DNA from: Deltaproteobacteria bacterium | Lineage (GTDB): Bacteria; Desulfobacterota; Binatia; Binatales; Binataceae | Direction: 5' to 3' | Assembly: GCA_021831785.1 (NCBI GenBank) | Contig: JAKBMB010000020.1 | Span: 62,001-126,000, forward strand | DNA length: 64,000 nt | Shown: positions 1 to 11,913 of the stretch, piece after piece | Layout: every line of letters begins with the position of its first letter | How positions within the stretch are numbered: the stretch's first letter is position 1 | Translations under genes and position numbers: made by a program | Notes under the pieces: model-generated | What the model saw: only the letters and a program-made list of their open reading frames with translations | Told to the model about the DNA's origin: nothing | Database searches by the model: none

Positions 1-437
1 CAGAATCGTCGGCACACAATAAGGGACGCTGCGGCCGCGGGTGACCGGGCCTTTCCGCGAGGTGCAAAGCATAAGCATTGTCGACCTGCGCTCGGATCTC
101 CGTTCCAACGCGGAAGTAGTCACAACCGTTTGCGAACTCTATGTTTCGCGTCCGGCGGGTCGCCCGATGTTCACCGCTTGAAATCAGGGCGGTTTGGCGT
201 GGCCCGAGCGCGCCTTCGGGAACCCCGCGAAAAAACTTCCGCAGCCGAGCCGAAAAAGGTATATTAGGTTAGATGAACCTGGGGAGAGATCGACGACGGA
301 GCGCGGGCAGACCGCCAGCCTGAGTGCGAGCCGCGGCGCTTGAACGGCTTTGCGAGCGCAGTACGCTGGCGACAGCTCCCGCGTCGATTGTTGCGCTAAA
401 ACGGCGTGCCTGGCGACCTGACGAAGGGGAAGACGTC
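1..437 (+). other. Gene-free start of window, with possible 3' remnant of a broken gene at 23-181
   Basis: No complete gene is seen before the universal stress gene. A coding-looking frame of 52 codons runs from 23 to a TGA at 179-181, but an in-frame TAA at 20-22 closes it upstream, so it is either a decayed 3' end or chance. Its residue pattern (GTLRPRV near the start, then REVQSISIVDL) faintly recalls the C-terminal strand region of MaoC-type hydratases; this is a weak resemblance only. The rest (182-437) shows no recognised signal. Confidence 0.2.
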
Positions 438-920
438 ATGAGCGAAGGGAAAGGTTTCATGACGGTGCGCAAAGTGTTGTGCCCCGTAGCGTTTGAGGAA
501 AATTCGCTGGCGGTGCTCAGAATCGCGAAGGAGATCGCCGCAACCCAGGGAGCGACCCTCTTGCTGGTCCACGTCGCGCCGATCGTGATGGTCCCGATGG
601 AATGGACGCTGGAGCCCTACAAGGCCGCTGCCGAAGACGCCAGAGAGAGGCTGCAGAAGATCGCCAGCCAGCTCGGGGACCAACTCAAGTGCGAGATTAT
701 CGTGCGCGTAGGTGATCCTCCTCAGGGGATCATCGTCATGGCCACCCACGCGAAAGCGGACCTGATTGTCATGGCCACCCACGGTCGCACCGGAATCTCA
801 CATTTCGTACTCGGCAGCGTGGCTGAACGAGTGGTGCGCGAGGCGCCCTGCCCGGTCCTGACCATCCGTCCGGAAACGATCGTTGCCAAAGCGAGCGCTC
901 CCCAGGCGCCGGGGACCTAA
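438..920 (+). CDS. Universal stress protein, UspA family
   Basis: A single-domain universal stress protein of 160 residues, a cytoplasmic nucleotide-binding fold of the adenine-nucleotide alpha-hydrolase superfamily. The N-terminal strand reads VRKVLCPVAF, and the C-terminal half carries the ATP-binding pattern HGRTG followed eight residues on by GSV, ending in the typical CPVLTIRP. Length is usual for the family. The ATG at 438 is preceded by a purine-rich AGGGGA about nine bases upstream; a second ATG at 459 (MTVRKVLCPV) has an equally good AGGGAAAGG and is a real alternative. It stands at the head of a block of ATP-yielding and storage-carbon genes on the same strand, a setting common for stress proteins induced on oxygen or carbon limitation, though no regulator site was recognised here. 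Confidence 0.9.
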   Translation: MSEGKGFMTVRKVLCPVAFEENSLAVLRIAKEIAATQGATLLLVHVAPIVMVPMEWTLEPYKAAAEDARERLQKIASQLGDQLKCEIIVRVGDPPQGIIVMATHAKADLIVMATHGRTGISHFVLGSVAERVVREAPCPVLTIRPETIVAKASAPQAPGT

Positions 921-1248
921 GCGGGGTGGCGAATCCTTCTCGGCGAACGGGTCTTTATCCGACTCGGTTCTGAATATCTGTCGGGCACCGTGCCACCTGG
1001 CATCTTGGCGGAAGCTTTCGACATGGCGGCGCTGCCGACGCAACCGAGTATCGACCAATGTGCCTTGCGGCGCGCTCCGAGGAGGCGCAAGGGTCCTTTT
1101 CCTGCGCTCTCACTTAGAGCCGTTAGAGCCGAGACAAATGCGCGGCGCCGGCGCAGGTATATGCGAGACTGCGTAGCCCTCTGTTGTTAACGGCTGAGTC
1201 CGTTTTGCGCCGGCGAATCGCCGACCGTTGTCCGCGGAGATGCTCGCG
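921..1248. other. Intergenic region between usp and pgk, no gene seen
   Basis: Roughly 330 bases with short open frames that lack protein-like composition. No terminator with a T-run and no consensus promoter could be picked out by eye. It probably carries the pgk promoter. Confidence 0.4.
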
Positions 1249-2424
1249 ATGCTCATTGGTCTCGAAGATCTACGGGTTGAGCAGAAGAAGGTTCTGCTGC
1301 GATGCGATTTTAACGTTCCGTTGAAGGACGGCAAGATCGTCGATCCTGCGCGCATCGACGCCAGCCTGGACACGATCCGGTACGTTTTGCAGCACGACGG
1401 CGCAGCGGTGCTATGCTCTCACCTCGGACGTCCGAAGGGCCAAGCGAGCGCCGCGTTGAGCCTGAAACCGGTCGCGGAACACTTGAGCCGCGCGCTGGGC
1501 AGCGAAGTCAAGTTGGCGCCGGACTGCGTTGGCGCGCAGACGGAGCGGCTCGTGGAATCGCTCGAACCGGGCCGCGCGCTGCTCCTGGAGAATCTGCGCT
1601 TCCATCGTGAAGAGGAAGCAAACGGCCGGCAATTCTCTCGCGCGCTCGCGCACGGCAAGCAGATTTACGTCAACGACGCTTTCGGCACCGCGCATCGCGC
1701 GCACGCTTCGACCGTGGGCGTTACGGAGTTCGTGAAGGAACGCGCGGCGGGCCTGTTGATGCTGCGGGAGCTCAAGGCTTTGCGCGCCCTGCTTGAGAAT
1801 CCCGCGCGACCGTACGTGGCGGTTCTGGGCGGCGCTAAGGTGTCGGATAAAATCGGCGTGATCCGAAACTTGATGACTAAGGTGGATACGATTCTGGTCG
1901 GCGGCGCGATGGCTTACACGTTTCTCAAGGCTCGGGGCGTTGAAGTCGGCCGGTCGTGTCTGGAAGCAGATAAACTTGAGCTCGCGTGCGATCTGATGGA
2001 CGAGGCGGGCCGTCGCGGAGTGAAGTTCGTGCTGCCCAGCGATCACGTGGTGGCCGATGAAGCCACGCCGGATGCCGCCGCTCAGACGGTGACCGAGATT
2101 GCGCCCGACAAAATCGCGCTGGACATCGGCCCGCGCACCGTCGAAGAATTTATAAAATGCCTCAATGGAGCGAAGACCGTGGTCTGGAACGGTCCGCTCG
2201 GTTACTGCGAAGCGCCTGCCTTCGCTCAGGGCACGCTGCGGTTCGGCGAAGCCCTGGCCCTGATGCCGACGGTATTCAGCGTGCTCGGTGGAGGCGATAC
2301 GGCGGCTGCGGTCAAAGACCAGCCATGGGCGGCGCAATTTTCGCATATCTCGACCGGTGGCGGCGCGACGCTTGAGTTTCTGGAGGGACTCGAGCTGCCC
2401 GGCGTCAAAGCGCTCGAAAGCTGA
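1249..2424 (+). CDS. pgk: Phosphoglycerate kinase
   Basis: Converts 1,3-bisphosphoglycerate and ADP to 3-phosphoglycerate and ATP in glycolysis (reversed in gluconeogenesis). The N-terminus has the family signature [16 protein letters not shown]; further on are [46 protein letters not shown] and the C-terminal nucleotide-binding GGGDTAAAV. At 391 residues it is full length. Start: the ATG at 1249 gives [14 protein letters not shown] and has GCGGAG at 1234-1239 with nine-base spacing; TTG 1228 and ATG 1240 are open upstream alternatives. It lies about 200 bases before the acyl-CoA synthetase fusion and is probably co-expressed with it and ackA. Confidence 0.97.
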   Translation: MLIGLEDLRVEQKKVLLRCDFNVPLKDGKIVDPARIDASLDTIRYVLQHDGAAVLCSHLGRPKGQASAALSLKPVAEHLSRALGSEVKLAPDCVGAQTERLVESLEPGRALLLENLRFHREEEANGRQFSRALAHGKQIYVNDAFGTAHRAHASTVGVTEFVKERAAGLLMLRELKALRALLENPARPYVAVLGGAKVSDKIGVIRNLMTKVDTILVGGAMAYTFLKARGVEVGRSCLEADKLELACDLMDEAGRRGVKFVLPSDHVVADEATPDAAAQTVTEIAPDKIALDIGPRTVEEFIKCLNGAKTVVWNGPLGYCEAPAFAQGTLRFGEALALMPTVFSVLGGGDTAAAVKDQPWAAQFSHISTGGGATLEFLEGLELPGVKALES

Positions 2425-2631
2425 AAGCTTTGGTGCGTTTAAAGCCGTGAACGGGCTAAGCCGTTCTGAGCGCGAGCCGCCGAAGCCGGTCCGCCGCATC
2501 CCGGGGATAGTCCGTGGCGGTTGTCCGGCAGATATCGTAAGTGAGTGGTGAGACAAACGGAGGCGGCGCAGCGCGTCCTCATCCGCCGGCGTTCGAGAAA
2601 GAGAATTTTGCCGCGGCGAGAAGGTCGAATA

Positions 2632-5358
2632 ATGGCTGAGGCGATTAGCGATAACGAGTCTATCGATCCGCGCTCTTACGCGGCTGACGAGCTTTTGCGC
2701 GACGGAAGCTCCATCCATATTCGCGCGATTCAGCCGCAGGACAAGCCTAAGCTGCGCCAACACTTCGACCGTCTCAGTCCGGAGTCGGTTTATTTCCGCT
2801 TTCTCGGCTACAAGAAAGAGTTGAGCGAGCAGGAAATCGCGCGCTTCACTGAGCTTGATTTCCTGCGCCACGTTGGCCTGGTGGCGACCTTGCGCCGCGG
2901 TGCGCAGGAAGATTTCATCGGTGTGGGCCGCTACGTGCGCGGCGACGATCCTTCGCGAGCGGAGGTCGCTTTTGCGGTGCTTGACGAATATCAGGGACGC
3001 GGCATCGGCACCCTGCTTCTGGCCCACCTAGGCCGCATCGCTCGCGCCAGCGGGATCACCGAATTCGAGGCCGACGTGCTCGGCGAAAATAACCGTATGC
3101 TCGAGGTTTTTGGCAAAAGCGGCTTCAGCGCGCACCGCTCGACCAAGGCGGGAGTAATCCACATATCAATCTCGACCTTACAGACCAAGCAGTCCATCGA
3201 AGCCGGCGAGACCCGAGAGTGGCTCGCTGCGGCGCAGAGCATGACGCGGGTGCTAAGGCCGCGATCGGTGGCCGTGGTTGGCGCCTCGCGCGAGGCCGAC
3301 AAGATTGGCGGAGCGCTGCTGGCCAATATCAGGCGCGGCAGGTTTAAAGGGGCGGTCTACCCAATCAATCCGGCTGCCATCGAGGTGCAAGGACTTAAGA
3401 GCTATCCCTCGGTAAGCGCCGTAGGCGAGCCGATCGATTTGGCGCTGATAGCGCTACCCGCCGAGGTGGTCGAGAAGGCGGTTGACGAGTGCGCGCGCGC
3501 CGGCACGCAGGCCGTGGTCGTGATTAGCGCGGGCTTTGCCGAGGTTTCGCAAGCCGGGCGCGAGGCCGAGCGCCGGCTGACCGAGCTGGTTCGAGCCTCG
3601 GGCATGCGCATGGTCGGGCCGAATTGCATGGGCGTGATCAACACCGACCCGGCGGTGTGTTTGAACGCGACTTTCGCGCCGAGCGAACCGCTGCCCGGCA
3701 ATATCGGGATGTTCACGCAAAGCGGCGCCTTGGGAATTGCGATCTTGGATTACGCGCGCACGCGAGACCTCGGCTTTTCGACTTTCGTCTCGGCCGGTAA
3801 TCGCGCCGACGTTTCGAACAACGACTTGCTCGCCTACTGGAAGGACGATGCGCGGACTCAGGTCGTTGTCTTGTATCTGGAGAGCGTGGGCAACCCGCGC
3901 AAGTTCGCGCGGGTTGCGCGAGCGGTCGCGCGCCAAAAGCCGATCGTCGCGGTGAAGTCCGGACGCTCGGCCGCCGGCACCCGGGCCGCTTCGAGCCACT
4001 CGGCCGCGCTGGCCAACCTCGACGTGGCGGTAGAGGCGCTGTTTGCGCAAGCCGGCGTGATTCGCACCAGTACGCTGGAAGAGATGTTCGACGTGGTGGC
4101 GATGCTTTCGGCGCAGCCGATTCCGCGCGGACCGAGGGTCGGCGTGGTGACCAACGCGGGCGGCCCGGGCATCTTGCTCGCCGACGCGTGCGAGGCGCAT
4201 GGGCTTACGCTCCCGCCGCTAGCCGAGCAGACGCTCGAGCGGCTGCGATCATTTCTGCCGCCGCGCGCAGGATTTTCGAACCCGATCGATATGACCGCTT
4301 CGGCCGGCGCGCAAGACTACGAGCGCGCCGTTGCCACGGTGGGCGCCGATCCCAGCGTCGACGCGCTCGTAGTCATCTATATACCGCCGATGGTGACCAA
4401 ACCCGAGCAGACGGCGGTGGGAATCGCGGACGGCGCGGGAGAAGTGCCCGCGGAAAAGCCGGTTTTGACCGTCTTCCTCTCCGCGGAGAAGGCGCCGGCT
4501 TCGCTCGGTGCCGGCCCTCGCGGGCGTCTCCCCTGCTACGCCTTTCCGGAGAACGCCGCTATGGCGCTTGCGGCGGCGTATCGCTTCGGCCGCTGGCGCG
4601 AGCGGCCCGAGGGTGAGAGTGTCAGCTTGGAGCCGTTCGCGCGTGACGTCGTGCGAGCCGTTATCGAGCGAGTGCTGAAAGACAGCGGCGAGCCGTGCTG
4701 GCTCGAGCCTCGAGACCTGGCTACGGTTTTGCGTGCCGCCGGCATTGAAGCGGCAGCGGCCGAGCAGACCTCCGTTGCCGAAGCGCCGCTGATCGCCGAC
4801 CGGCTCGGATACCCGCTGGTCGCCAAGGCGATAGCGCCCGGGCTCATCCACAAAAGCGATGTGGGCGCGGTCATAATGGGCCTGCGCTCGGCCGAAGAAG
4901 TGGCGCGCGCCGCGGCGACTTTGGCCGAGCGCGTGCGAGCGATCGGCAAAACTTTGGACGGCGTGCTTTTGCAGCGCGAGATCGGCGGCGGGATTGAGGC
5001 CTTGGTCGGCGTCACCACGGACCCAACGTTCGGCCCGCTGGTCGTATGCGGACTCGGCGGGGTAACCGTCGAATTGCTCAAGGACGCTTCCTTCCGGCTG
5101 CATCCCGTCACCGACGTGGACGGCGAGGAAATGATGAGCGGGCTGCGCGCAGCTCGGCTGCTGGACGGCTATCGCGGTGCTCCGGCCGCGGACCGCAAGG
5201 CGCTGCTCTCGGTGATTCTGCGGGTTTCGGCCTTGGTCGAGGCGGTGCCCGAGATGAGCGAGCTCGACCTCAACCCGGTAAAGGTGCTCGCGCCGGGTCA
5301 GGGCGCGGTGGTGGTGGACGGGCGGATGCGGGTGAGGCCGCTCGGGACGGCGGGTTGA
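2632..5358 (+). CDS. GNAT acetyltransferase fused to NDP-forming acyl-CoA synthetase (Pat/ACD-like)
   Basis: A 908-residue fusion. Residues about 25-190 are a GNAT domain with the acetyl-CoA loop QGRGIGTLLLAHL. Then come a CoA-binding domain (about 205-330, RSVAVVGASREADKIGGALL), a succinyl-CoA-ligase-like domain (about 340-500) and an ATP-grasp domain in the last 230 residues with GLIHKSDVGAV. In Salmonella Pat the GNAT part is C-terminal and the synthetase part has lost its phosphohistidine; Streptomyces PatA has the N-terminal GNAT order seen here. In this protein the expected His is present (SSHSAALA, His456), so it may still make ATP from acyl-CoA as well as acetylate lysines of other proteins; that is inference. 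ATG 2632 was chosen over an upstream frame extension because the extension is basic and not domain-like. The acetate kinase gene starts 13 bases after its stop. Confidence 0.88.
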   Translation: MAEAISDNESIDPRSYAADELLRDGSSIHIRAIQPQDKPKLRQHFDRLSPESVYFRFLGYKKELSEQEIARFTELDFLRHVGLVATLRRGAQEDFIGVGRYVRGDDPSRAEVAFAVLDEYQGRGIGTLLLAHLGRIARASGITEFEADVLGENNRMLEVFGKSGFSAHRSTKAGVIHISISTLQTKQSIEAGETREWLAAAQSMTRVLRPRSVAVVGASREADKIGGALLANIRRGRFKGAVYPINPAAIEVQGLKSYPSVSAVGEPIDLALIALPAEVVEKAVDECARAGTQAVVVISAGFAEVSQAGREAERRLTELVRASGMRMVGPNCMGVINTDPAVCLNATFAPSEPLPGNIGMFTQSGALGIAILDYARTRDLGFSTFVSAGNRADVSNNDLLAYWKDDARTQVVVLYLESVGNPRKFARVARAVARQKPIVAVKSGRSAAGTRAASSHSAALANLDVAVEALFAQAGVIRTSTLEEMFDVVAMLSAQPIPRGPRVGVVTNAGGPGILLADACEAHGLTLPPLAEQTLERLRSFLPPRAGFSNPIDMTASAGAQDYERAVATVGADPSVDALVVIYIPPMVTKPEQTAVGIADGAGEVPAEKPVLTVFLSAEKAPASLGAGPRGRLPCYAFPENAAMALAAAYRFGRWRERPEGESVSLEPFARDVVRAVIERVLKDSGEPCWLEPRDLATVLRAAGIEAAAAEQTSVAEAPLIADRLGYPLVAKAIAPGLIHKSDVGAVIMGLRSAEEVARAAATLAERVRAIGKTLDGVLLQREIGGGIEALVGVTTDPTFGPLVVCGLGGVTVELLKDASFRLHPVTDVDGEEMMSGLRAARLLDGYRGAPAADRKALLSVILRVSALVEAVPEMSELDLNPVKVLAPGQGAVVVDGRMRVRPLGTAG

Positions 5359-5371
5359 ACGGCCGGCGCCG

Positions 5372-6577
5372 ATGCAGATTCTGATCTTCAACTGCGGCAG
5401 TTCCTCGCTCAAGTTCGAACTGCTCGAATTCGATCTTTCCGCGCGCGCCCGCGGGCGCACGATCGCGCGCGGGGAGTACGAGGACATCGGGCATCCCAAC
5501 TCAAGACGAGTGTTTATCGACGGCGACGGGCGCAAGACGATCGACAAATCGACGGCGCGCGACCATCCGGCGGCAGCGCTCGATGCGCTGGCGCGACTGC
5601 AAGCGACCGAGGCGAAATTAGATTTGGCGGCGGTCGGCCATCGCATCGTCCACGGCGGCGAGCACGTGCGGGAGCCTGCGGTCGCTGACGAAGCGGTGAT
5701 GCGCGGTCTGGAACAGGCGTCGAAGTTCGCCCCGCTGCATAATCCTGCCGCGCTCGCCACGCTTCGCGCCGTGCAGGAAAAGCTGCCGTCAGCCACGCCC
5801 GTCGTGGTCACCGATACGGCGTTTCACTGGACGATGCCGGCGTATGCGCTCACGTACGCGATCCCGCGCGATCTGGCCGAGAAGCACGGAATTCGCCGCT
5901 TCGGTTTTCACGGCATCGGCCACGCGTACATGCTCGAGCGCTACGCCGAACTCACGGGCGTGGCCAAAGACAGGCTGAATCTTATCACCATGCAGCTTGG
6001 CGCCGGCTGCTCGATCGCGGCGATAGAAAGGGGCCGTTCGGTGGACACCTCGATGGGGCTCACGCCGCTGGAAGGGCTCGTGATGGGTAGCCGCTCCGGC
6101 GACATCGACCCGGCGGTCTTCAGCTACCTGGCTCGCAATGAAGCAATGACGCCGGAACAAGTCGAACATATGTTGAACCATCAGTCGGGTCTGCTCGGCG
6201 TGTCGGGGATCTCGGACGATATGCGCGATCTGCTCGCGGCCGCGCGGGAGCACCCGGACGGCCCGGCCGCGCTGGCGATAGAAGTTTTCGTCCACCGCGC
6301 GCGCAAATACCTCGGCGCGTATCTCGCGGTGCTGGGCGACGTTGACGGAATCGTCTTCGGCGGCGGGATCGGCGAGCGCGCAGGCGAGATAAGGATGAAG
6401 ATTTGCGCTAACCTCGAAGCGTTGGGCATCAAGTTCGATCCCGAGGCCAACCAATCGGCCGACGGTCGCGAGGCTCAAATTAGCGCGCCGGACGCGCGAA
6501 TTAAGACTTACGTTATTCCGCTCGACGAAGAGCTGTATATAGCCCGCGCCGCGGCTCGTCTGATAACCACGCGCTAG
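5372..6577 (+). CDS. ackA: Acetate kinase family protein with His-to-Gln change at the active site
   Basis: Acetate kinase interconverts acetyl phosphate plus ADP with acetate plus ATP. The 401-residue protein has FNCGSSSLKFELLEF at the N-terminus, GHRIVHGGEHV, FAPLHNPAAL, VTDTAFHWTMP, GLTPLEGLVMGSRSGDIDP, GGGIGERAGEIR and the C-terminal VIPLDEELYIAR, so most catalytic residues known from the Methanosarcina enzyme are present. The exception is the usual HLGNG loop, which reads QLGAG: Gln208 stands where the transition-state His is expected. It may be a related acyl kinase (propionate or other) or a slow acetate kinase. It is tightly linked to the upstream ACD fusion, and no phosphotransacetylase gene lies nearby. 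Confidence 0.88.
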   Translation: MQILIFNCGSSSLKFELLEFDLSARARGRTIARGEYEDIGHPNSRRVFIDGDGRKTIDKSTARDHPAAALDALARLQATEAKLDLAAVGHRIVHGGEHVREPAVADEAVMRGLEQASKFAPLHNPAALATLRAVQEKLPSATPVVVTDTAFHWTMPAYALTYAIPRDLAEKHGIRRFGFHGIGHAYMLERYAELTGVAKDRLNLITMQLGAGCSIAAIERGRSVDTSMGLTPLEGLVMGSRSGDIDPAVFSYLARNEAMTPEQVEHMLNHQSGLLGVSGISDDMRDLLAAAREHPDGPAALAIEVFVHRARKYLGAYLAVLGDVDGIVFGGGIGERAGEIRMKICANLEALGIKFDPEANQSADGREAQISAPDARIKTYVIPLDEELYIARAAARLITTR

Positions 6578-6812
6578 GGGACGGTAACCACCGAGATGAC
6601 ACCGATAGATATTCGCTTGCGGCGGCCAACCACCCGAAGCCGCTCCGCAGCCGTGACGGCGGCCACAGGGGCGCTTGTTTACCGCCGATCGCGCGGGCCG
6701 AAGAACGGCTGGGGCCGCGGGCTGCGGCACGGACCCGCCATGAGCGAGCGTCTTACCGGGAGTCGCGGCCAGCCGGCGCCGCGGATTTGGATGCCATCGT
6801 TCGCCGGCCGTT

Positions 6813-8975
<2,163 letters not shown>

Positions 8976-9307
8976 ACTTTTATCGGAATTGGCTGAGGGT
9001 TCCGCTCCGGCATCGGTTGCCCTTGTACCTAGGGACGCAGCCGCGGCGAGCTTTTTGGGCCTTGGGCGTGCGTTGCCGGACGGCGCGCGCGGACGTCAAG
9101 CCCGTCAGACCGCGCATCTAAAGCTCTCGCGTGAGAAACGACGCATCTTGCGGATAACAGGCGTTAGGCCTTCCGTTGGCCCAAGGGCTAGGCTCATCTT
9201 GGGCGCAGGGAGCGCGGGAGGCGGCGTCGGTCAAGCGCTGGCGCGAGCGCGAGTTTGCTGGGCGCGCTTTTGCAAACCCGGCGCTAAAGCTTAAGGAGAA
9301 CCAGGGT
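8976..9307. other. Intergenic region between glgX and glgP, no gene seen
   Basis: About 330 bases. Open frames here are continuations of other-frame shadows and look unlike protein. The last bases hold the ribosome site TAAGGAGA for the phosphorylase gene. No terminator was recognised. Confidence 0.4.
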
Positions 9308-11815
9308 ATGGAGCACGGACAATACATGGCGCGGGCGCTGCCGCCTGAGCTCGACGGTCTCGCCGACATCGCGTCAGATATGCGTTGGAGTTGGAACCGC
9401 GAGACCGGCGGGCTATGGGAAAAGCTCGACGCCGCCCTGTGGCGCGCGACAGGCAACCCGTGGCTGATTCTCCGCGATGTCTCGGGCAAGCGGCTCAAGG
9501 AACTGGCGCAAGACCGAAGCTTCGTGCAAGAGCTGCGGCGTTTGGCCGCGGCGCGCGATCGTTACCTGACCAGTCCCACATGGTTTGACAAAAAGTACGG
9601 CCATCTCAAGCTGACCGGGATTGCTTACTTTTGCATGGAGTTCGGGCTCAGCGAAGCTTTGCCTATTTACTCGGGCGGATTGGGCATTTTGGCGGGCGAT
9701 TACCTGAAGGCTGCGAGCGACCTCGGGGTGCCGGTCTTCGGCGTAGGACTGTTATATCAGCAGGGCTATTTTCGCCAAGCTATCGGCGCGCGCGGAGATC
9801 AGTTGGAATTTTTCCCTTACAACAACCCAATCATGCTGCCGATAACTCCGGTGCCGGGTCCCGACGGCGAGTGGCTGCGAGTCGAGATCGCGCTGCCTGG
9901 CCGCCCTCTGTACCTGCGCTGCTGGCAGGCCCGAGTCGGTCGCGTCACGCTGTATCTTCTGGACAGCAACGACCCTATGAACACGCCCGCCGACCGCGCG
10001 ATAACCTCGGAGCTTTACGGCGGAGGCTCGCTGATGCGGCTGCAGCAAGAGATCGCGCTGGGGATCGGCGGATGGAGGCTGCTGAGGAGCTTGGGGCTTG
10101 ACTGCGAGATTTGCCATCTCAACGAAGGGCACGCCGCCTTCGCGGTCCTTGAGCGGGCGCGCGACTTCATGGAGCGCACGGGCCGGTCATTCTTTACCGC
10201 GCTGCGCTGCACGCGTCTGGGCAACATTTTCACTACGCATACGCCGGTGCAGGCCGGTTTCGACCGCTTTCAGCCGGAGCTGTTCGCGCCCTGCTTCGAC
10301 GGCTTTGCGCGGTCCTTGAGCATCGCGGTGGACGATTTGTTGGCGCTCGGCCGACGCGCGTCCGATGATCGCGACGAGCCGTTCAATATGGCGTATCTCG
10401 GGGTCCGCGGGTGCGGCAGCATCAACGCCGTAAGCCGGCTTCACGGCGCCGTCAGCCGGCGCATCTTCGCGCCTCTTTTTCCGCGCTGGCCCGAGTCGGA
10501 AGTGCCGGTGGGGCATGTGACCAACGGCGTTCACGTGCCGTCCTGGGAGTCGGTCGACGCGGACCAACTGTGGACCGAAAGCTGCGGCGAGACCCGATGG
10601 CGCGGCGCATTGGAACAACTCGAAGAGCAGATTTCCTGCTTATCGGACGAGGTGCTGTGGAATTTTCGCAACCGCGCGAGAAAGGCCTTGATTGATTCGG
10701 TGCGCCGGCGCTTGTCGTCCAAACCGGCGTCGCAAGGCGATTCCGGAGCCCGGAATGTGGGGCAATTCCTGGGTTACGACACCCTGACCCTCGGTTTTGC
10801 GCGTCGCTTCACGTCCTACAAGCGGCCCAATCTGCTGCTCGATGACGCTGCTAGGCTTGAGCGCCTTATTACCGACCCAAAGCAGCCGATCCAGCTCGTG
10901 GTCGCCGGCAAGGCTCATCCGCAGGACGCCGAGGGCAAGCGGATGGTGCGCGAATGGAATGAACTGGCGCGCCGGCCGGAGGTGCGCGGGCGCGTAGTGT
11001 TCGTCGAGGACTACGATATGGCGCTCGCCGCCGAGCTGGTCCGAGGCGTGGACGTTTGGGTAAATAACCCGCGCCGTCCATGGGAGGCGTGCGGCACCAG
11101 CGGCATGAAGGTGCTCGTCAACGGCGGCCTCAACGCTTCGGAGCTCGACGGATGGTGGGCCGAGGCGTATGCCGCCGAGGTAGGTTGGGCGCTAGGTGAC
11201 GGCCAGGAGCACGGCGACGATCCGGCCTGGGACGCCGCCGAAGCTGAGGCGCTTTATTCACTCATCGAACGCGAGATCGTTCCGGCTTTCTATCGACGCG
11301 CCGGCAGCGGCATTCCCGTCGACTGGGTGCGGCGGATGCGGGCGAGCATGGCGCAGCTCACCGGACGATTCTCGGCCAACAGGATGGTGCGCGAGTACGT
11401 GGAGCGGTATTACGTTTCCAATCTCGAGGACCACCGGCGGCGCCGCGCTGAGGTTGGCCGGCAGGTGGACACCTGGCATCGCGCGCTGGCTGTCGACTGG
11501 CCTGAACTGCGCCTTGCGGACTTCGACGTGCGGCGGCTTGGCGACAATTACCGATTCCGTGTGAGCCTGAGTCCGGGGCAGCTCCGGCCCGAATGGCTGC
11601 GCGTTGAGCTATATGCCGAGCCGTTGTCCGGCGCCGAAGCCGAACGGGTACCGATGAGCCCGGTTGAGGCCGCGGACGGCGGCGCCGAGACGCTGCGCTA
11701 CGAAGCTTCCGTTCGCGCGACGCGGCCGGCGGAGCATTACACGCCGCGCGTGCTTCCCCACTATTCGGCCGTCCGAGTCCCGCTGGAGGAGCCGTACATT
11801 TATTGGCTTCGCTAG
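9308..11815 (+). CDS. glgP: Alpha-glucan phosphorylase (GT35, bacterial short type with DUF3417 N-terminus)
   Basis: Releases glucose-1-phosphate from the ends of alpha-1,4-glucans using pyridoxal phosphate. At 835 residues it matches the group that begins with a helical DUF3417 domain (about residues 10-110, GLADIASDMRWSW). The body has YFCMEFGLSEALPIYSGGLG, the substrate loop EGHAAF, FARRFTSYKRPNLLL and the PLP lysine in ACGTSGMKVLVNGG. The ATG at 9308 is set by AGGAGA about eleven bases upstream; an upstream in-frame extension has no domain content. It works with GlgX; the product feeds glycolysis through phosphoglucomutase, not in this window. Confidence 0.95.
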   Translation: MEHGQYMARALPPELDGLADIASDMRWSWNRETGGLWEKLDAALWRATGNPWLILRDVSGKRLKELAQDRSFVQELRRLAAARDRYLTSPTWFDKKYGHLKLTGIAYFCMEFGLSEALPIYSGGLGILAGDYLKAASDLGVPVFGVGLLYQQGYFRQAIGARGDQLEFFPYNNPIMLPITPVPGPDGEWLRVEIALPGRPLYLRCWQARVGRVTLYLLDSNDPMNTPADRAITSELYGGGSLMRLQQEIALGIGGWRLLRSLGLDCEICHLNEGHAAFAVLERARDFMERTGRSFFTALRCTRLGNIFTTHTPVQAGFDRFQPELFAPCFDGFARSLSIAVDDLLALGRRASDDRDEPFNMAYLGVRGCGSINAVSRLHGAVSRRIFAPLFPRWPESEVPVGHVTNGVHVPSWESVDADQLWTESCGETRWRGALEQLEEQISCLSDEVLWNFRNRARKALIDSVRRRLSSKPASQGDSGARNVGQFLGYDTLTLGFARRFTSYKRPNLLLDDAARLERLITDPKQPIQLVVAGKAHPQDAEGKRMVREWNELARRPEVRGRVVFVEDYDMALAAELVRGVDVWVNNPRRPWEACGTSGMKVLVNGGLNASELDGWWAEAYAAEVGWALGDGQEHGDDPAWDAAEAEALYSLIEREIVPAFYRRAGSGIPVDWVRRMRASMAQLTGRFSANRMVREYVERYYVSNLEDHRRRRAEVGRQVDTWHRALAVDWPELRLADFDVRRLGDNYRFRVSLSPGQLRPEWLRVELYAEPLSGAEAERVPMSPVEAADGGAETLRYEASVRATRPAEHYTPRVLPHYSAVRVPLEEPYIYWLR

Positions 11816-11913
11816 TATGGCGTCCCGCGAATAGCTCGAATGACTTGCGCGCATGCTACGCTGCTTTCGCGGCCGCCACTGTGCGCGCAGCGAAGCATCT
11901 GCGCCTCTCCCCG

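Noticed and set aside
1411-3027. Long minus-strand open frame of over 500 codons opposite pgk and the ACD fusion
   Set aside because: It is antisense to two clear genes in GC-rich DNA, and its protein is Arg/Ala/His-rich without any domain.
4249-5811. Long minus-strand frame of about 520 codons opposite the ACD fusion and ackA
   Set aside because: Antisense shadow produced by G/C-ending codons; composition unlike a folded protein.
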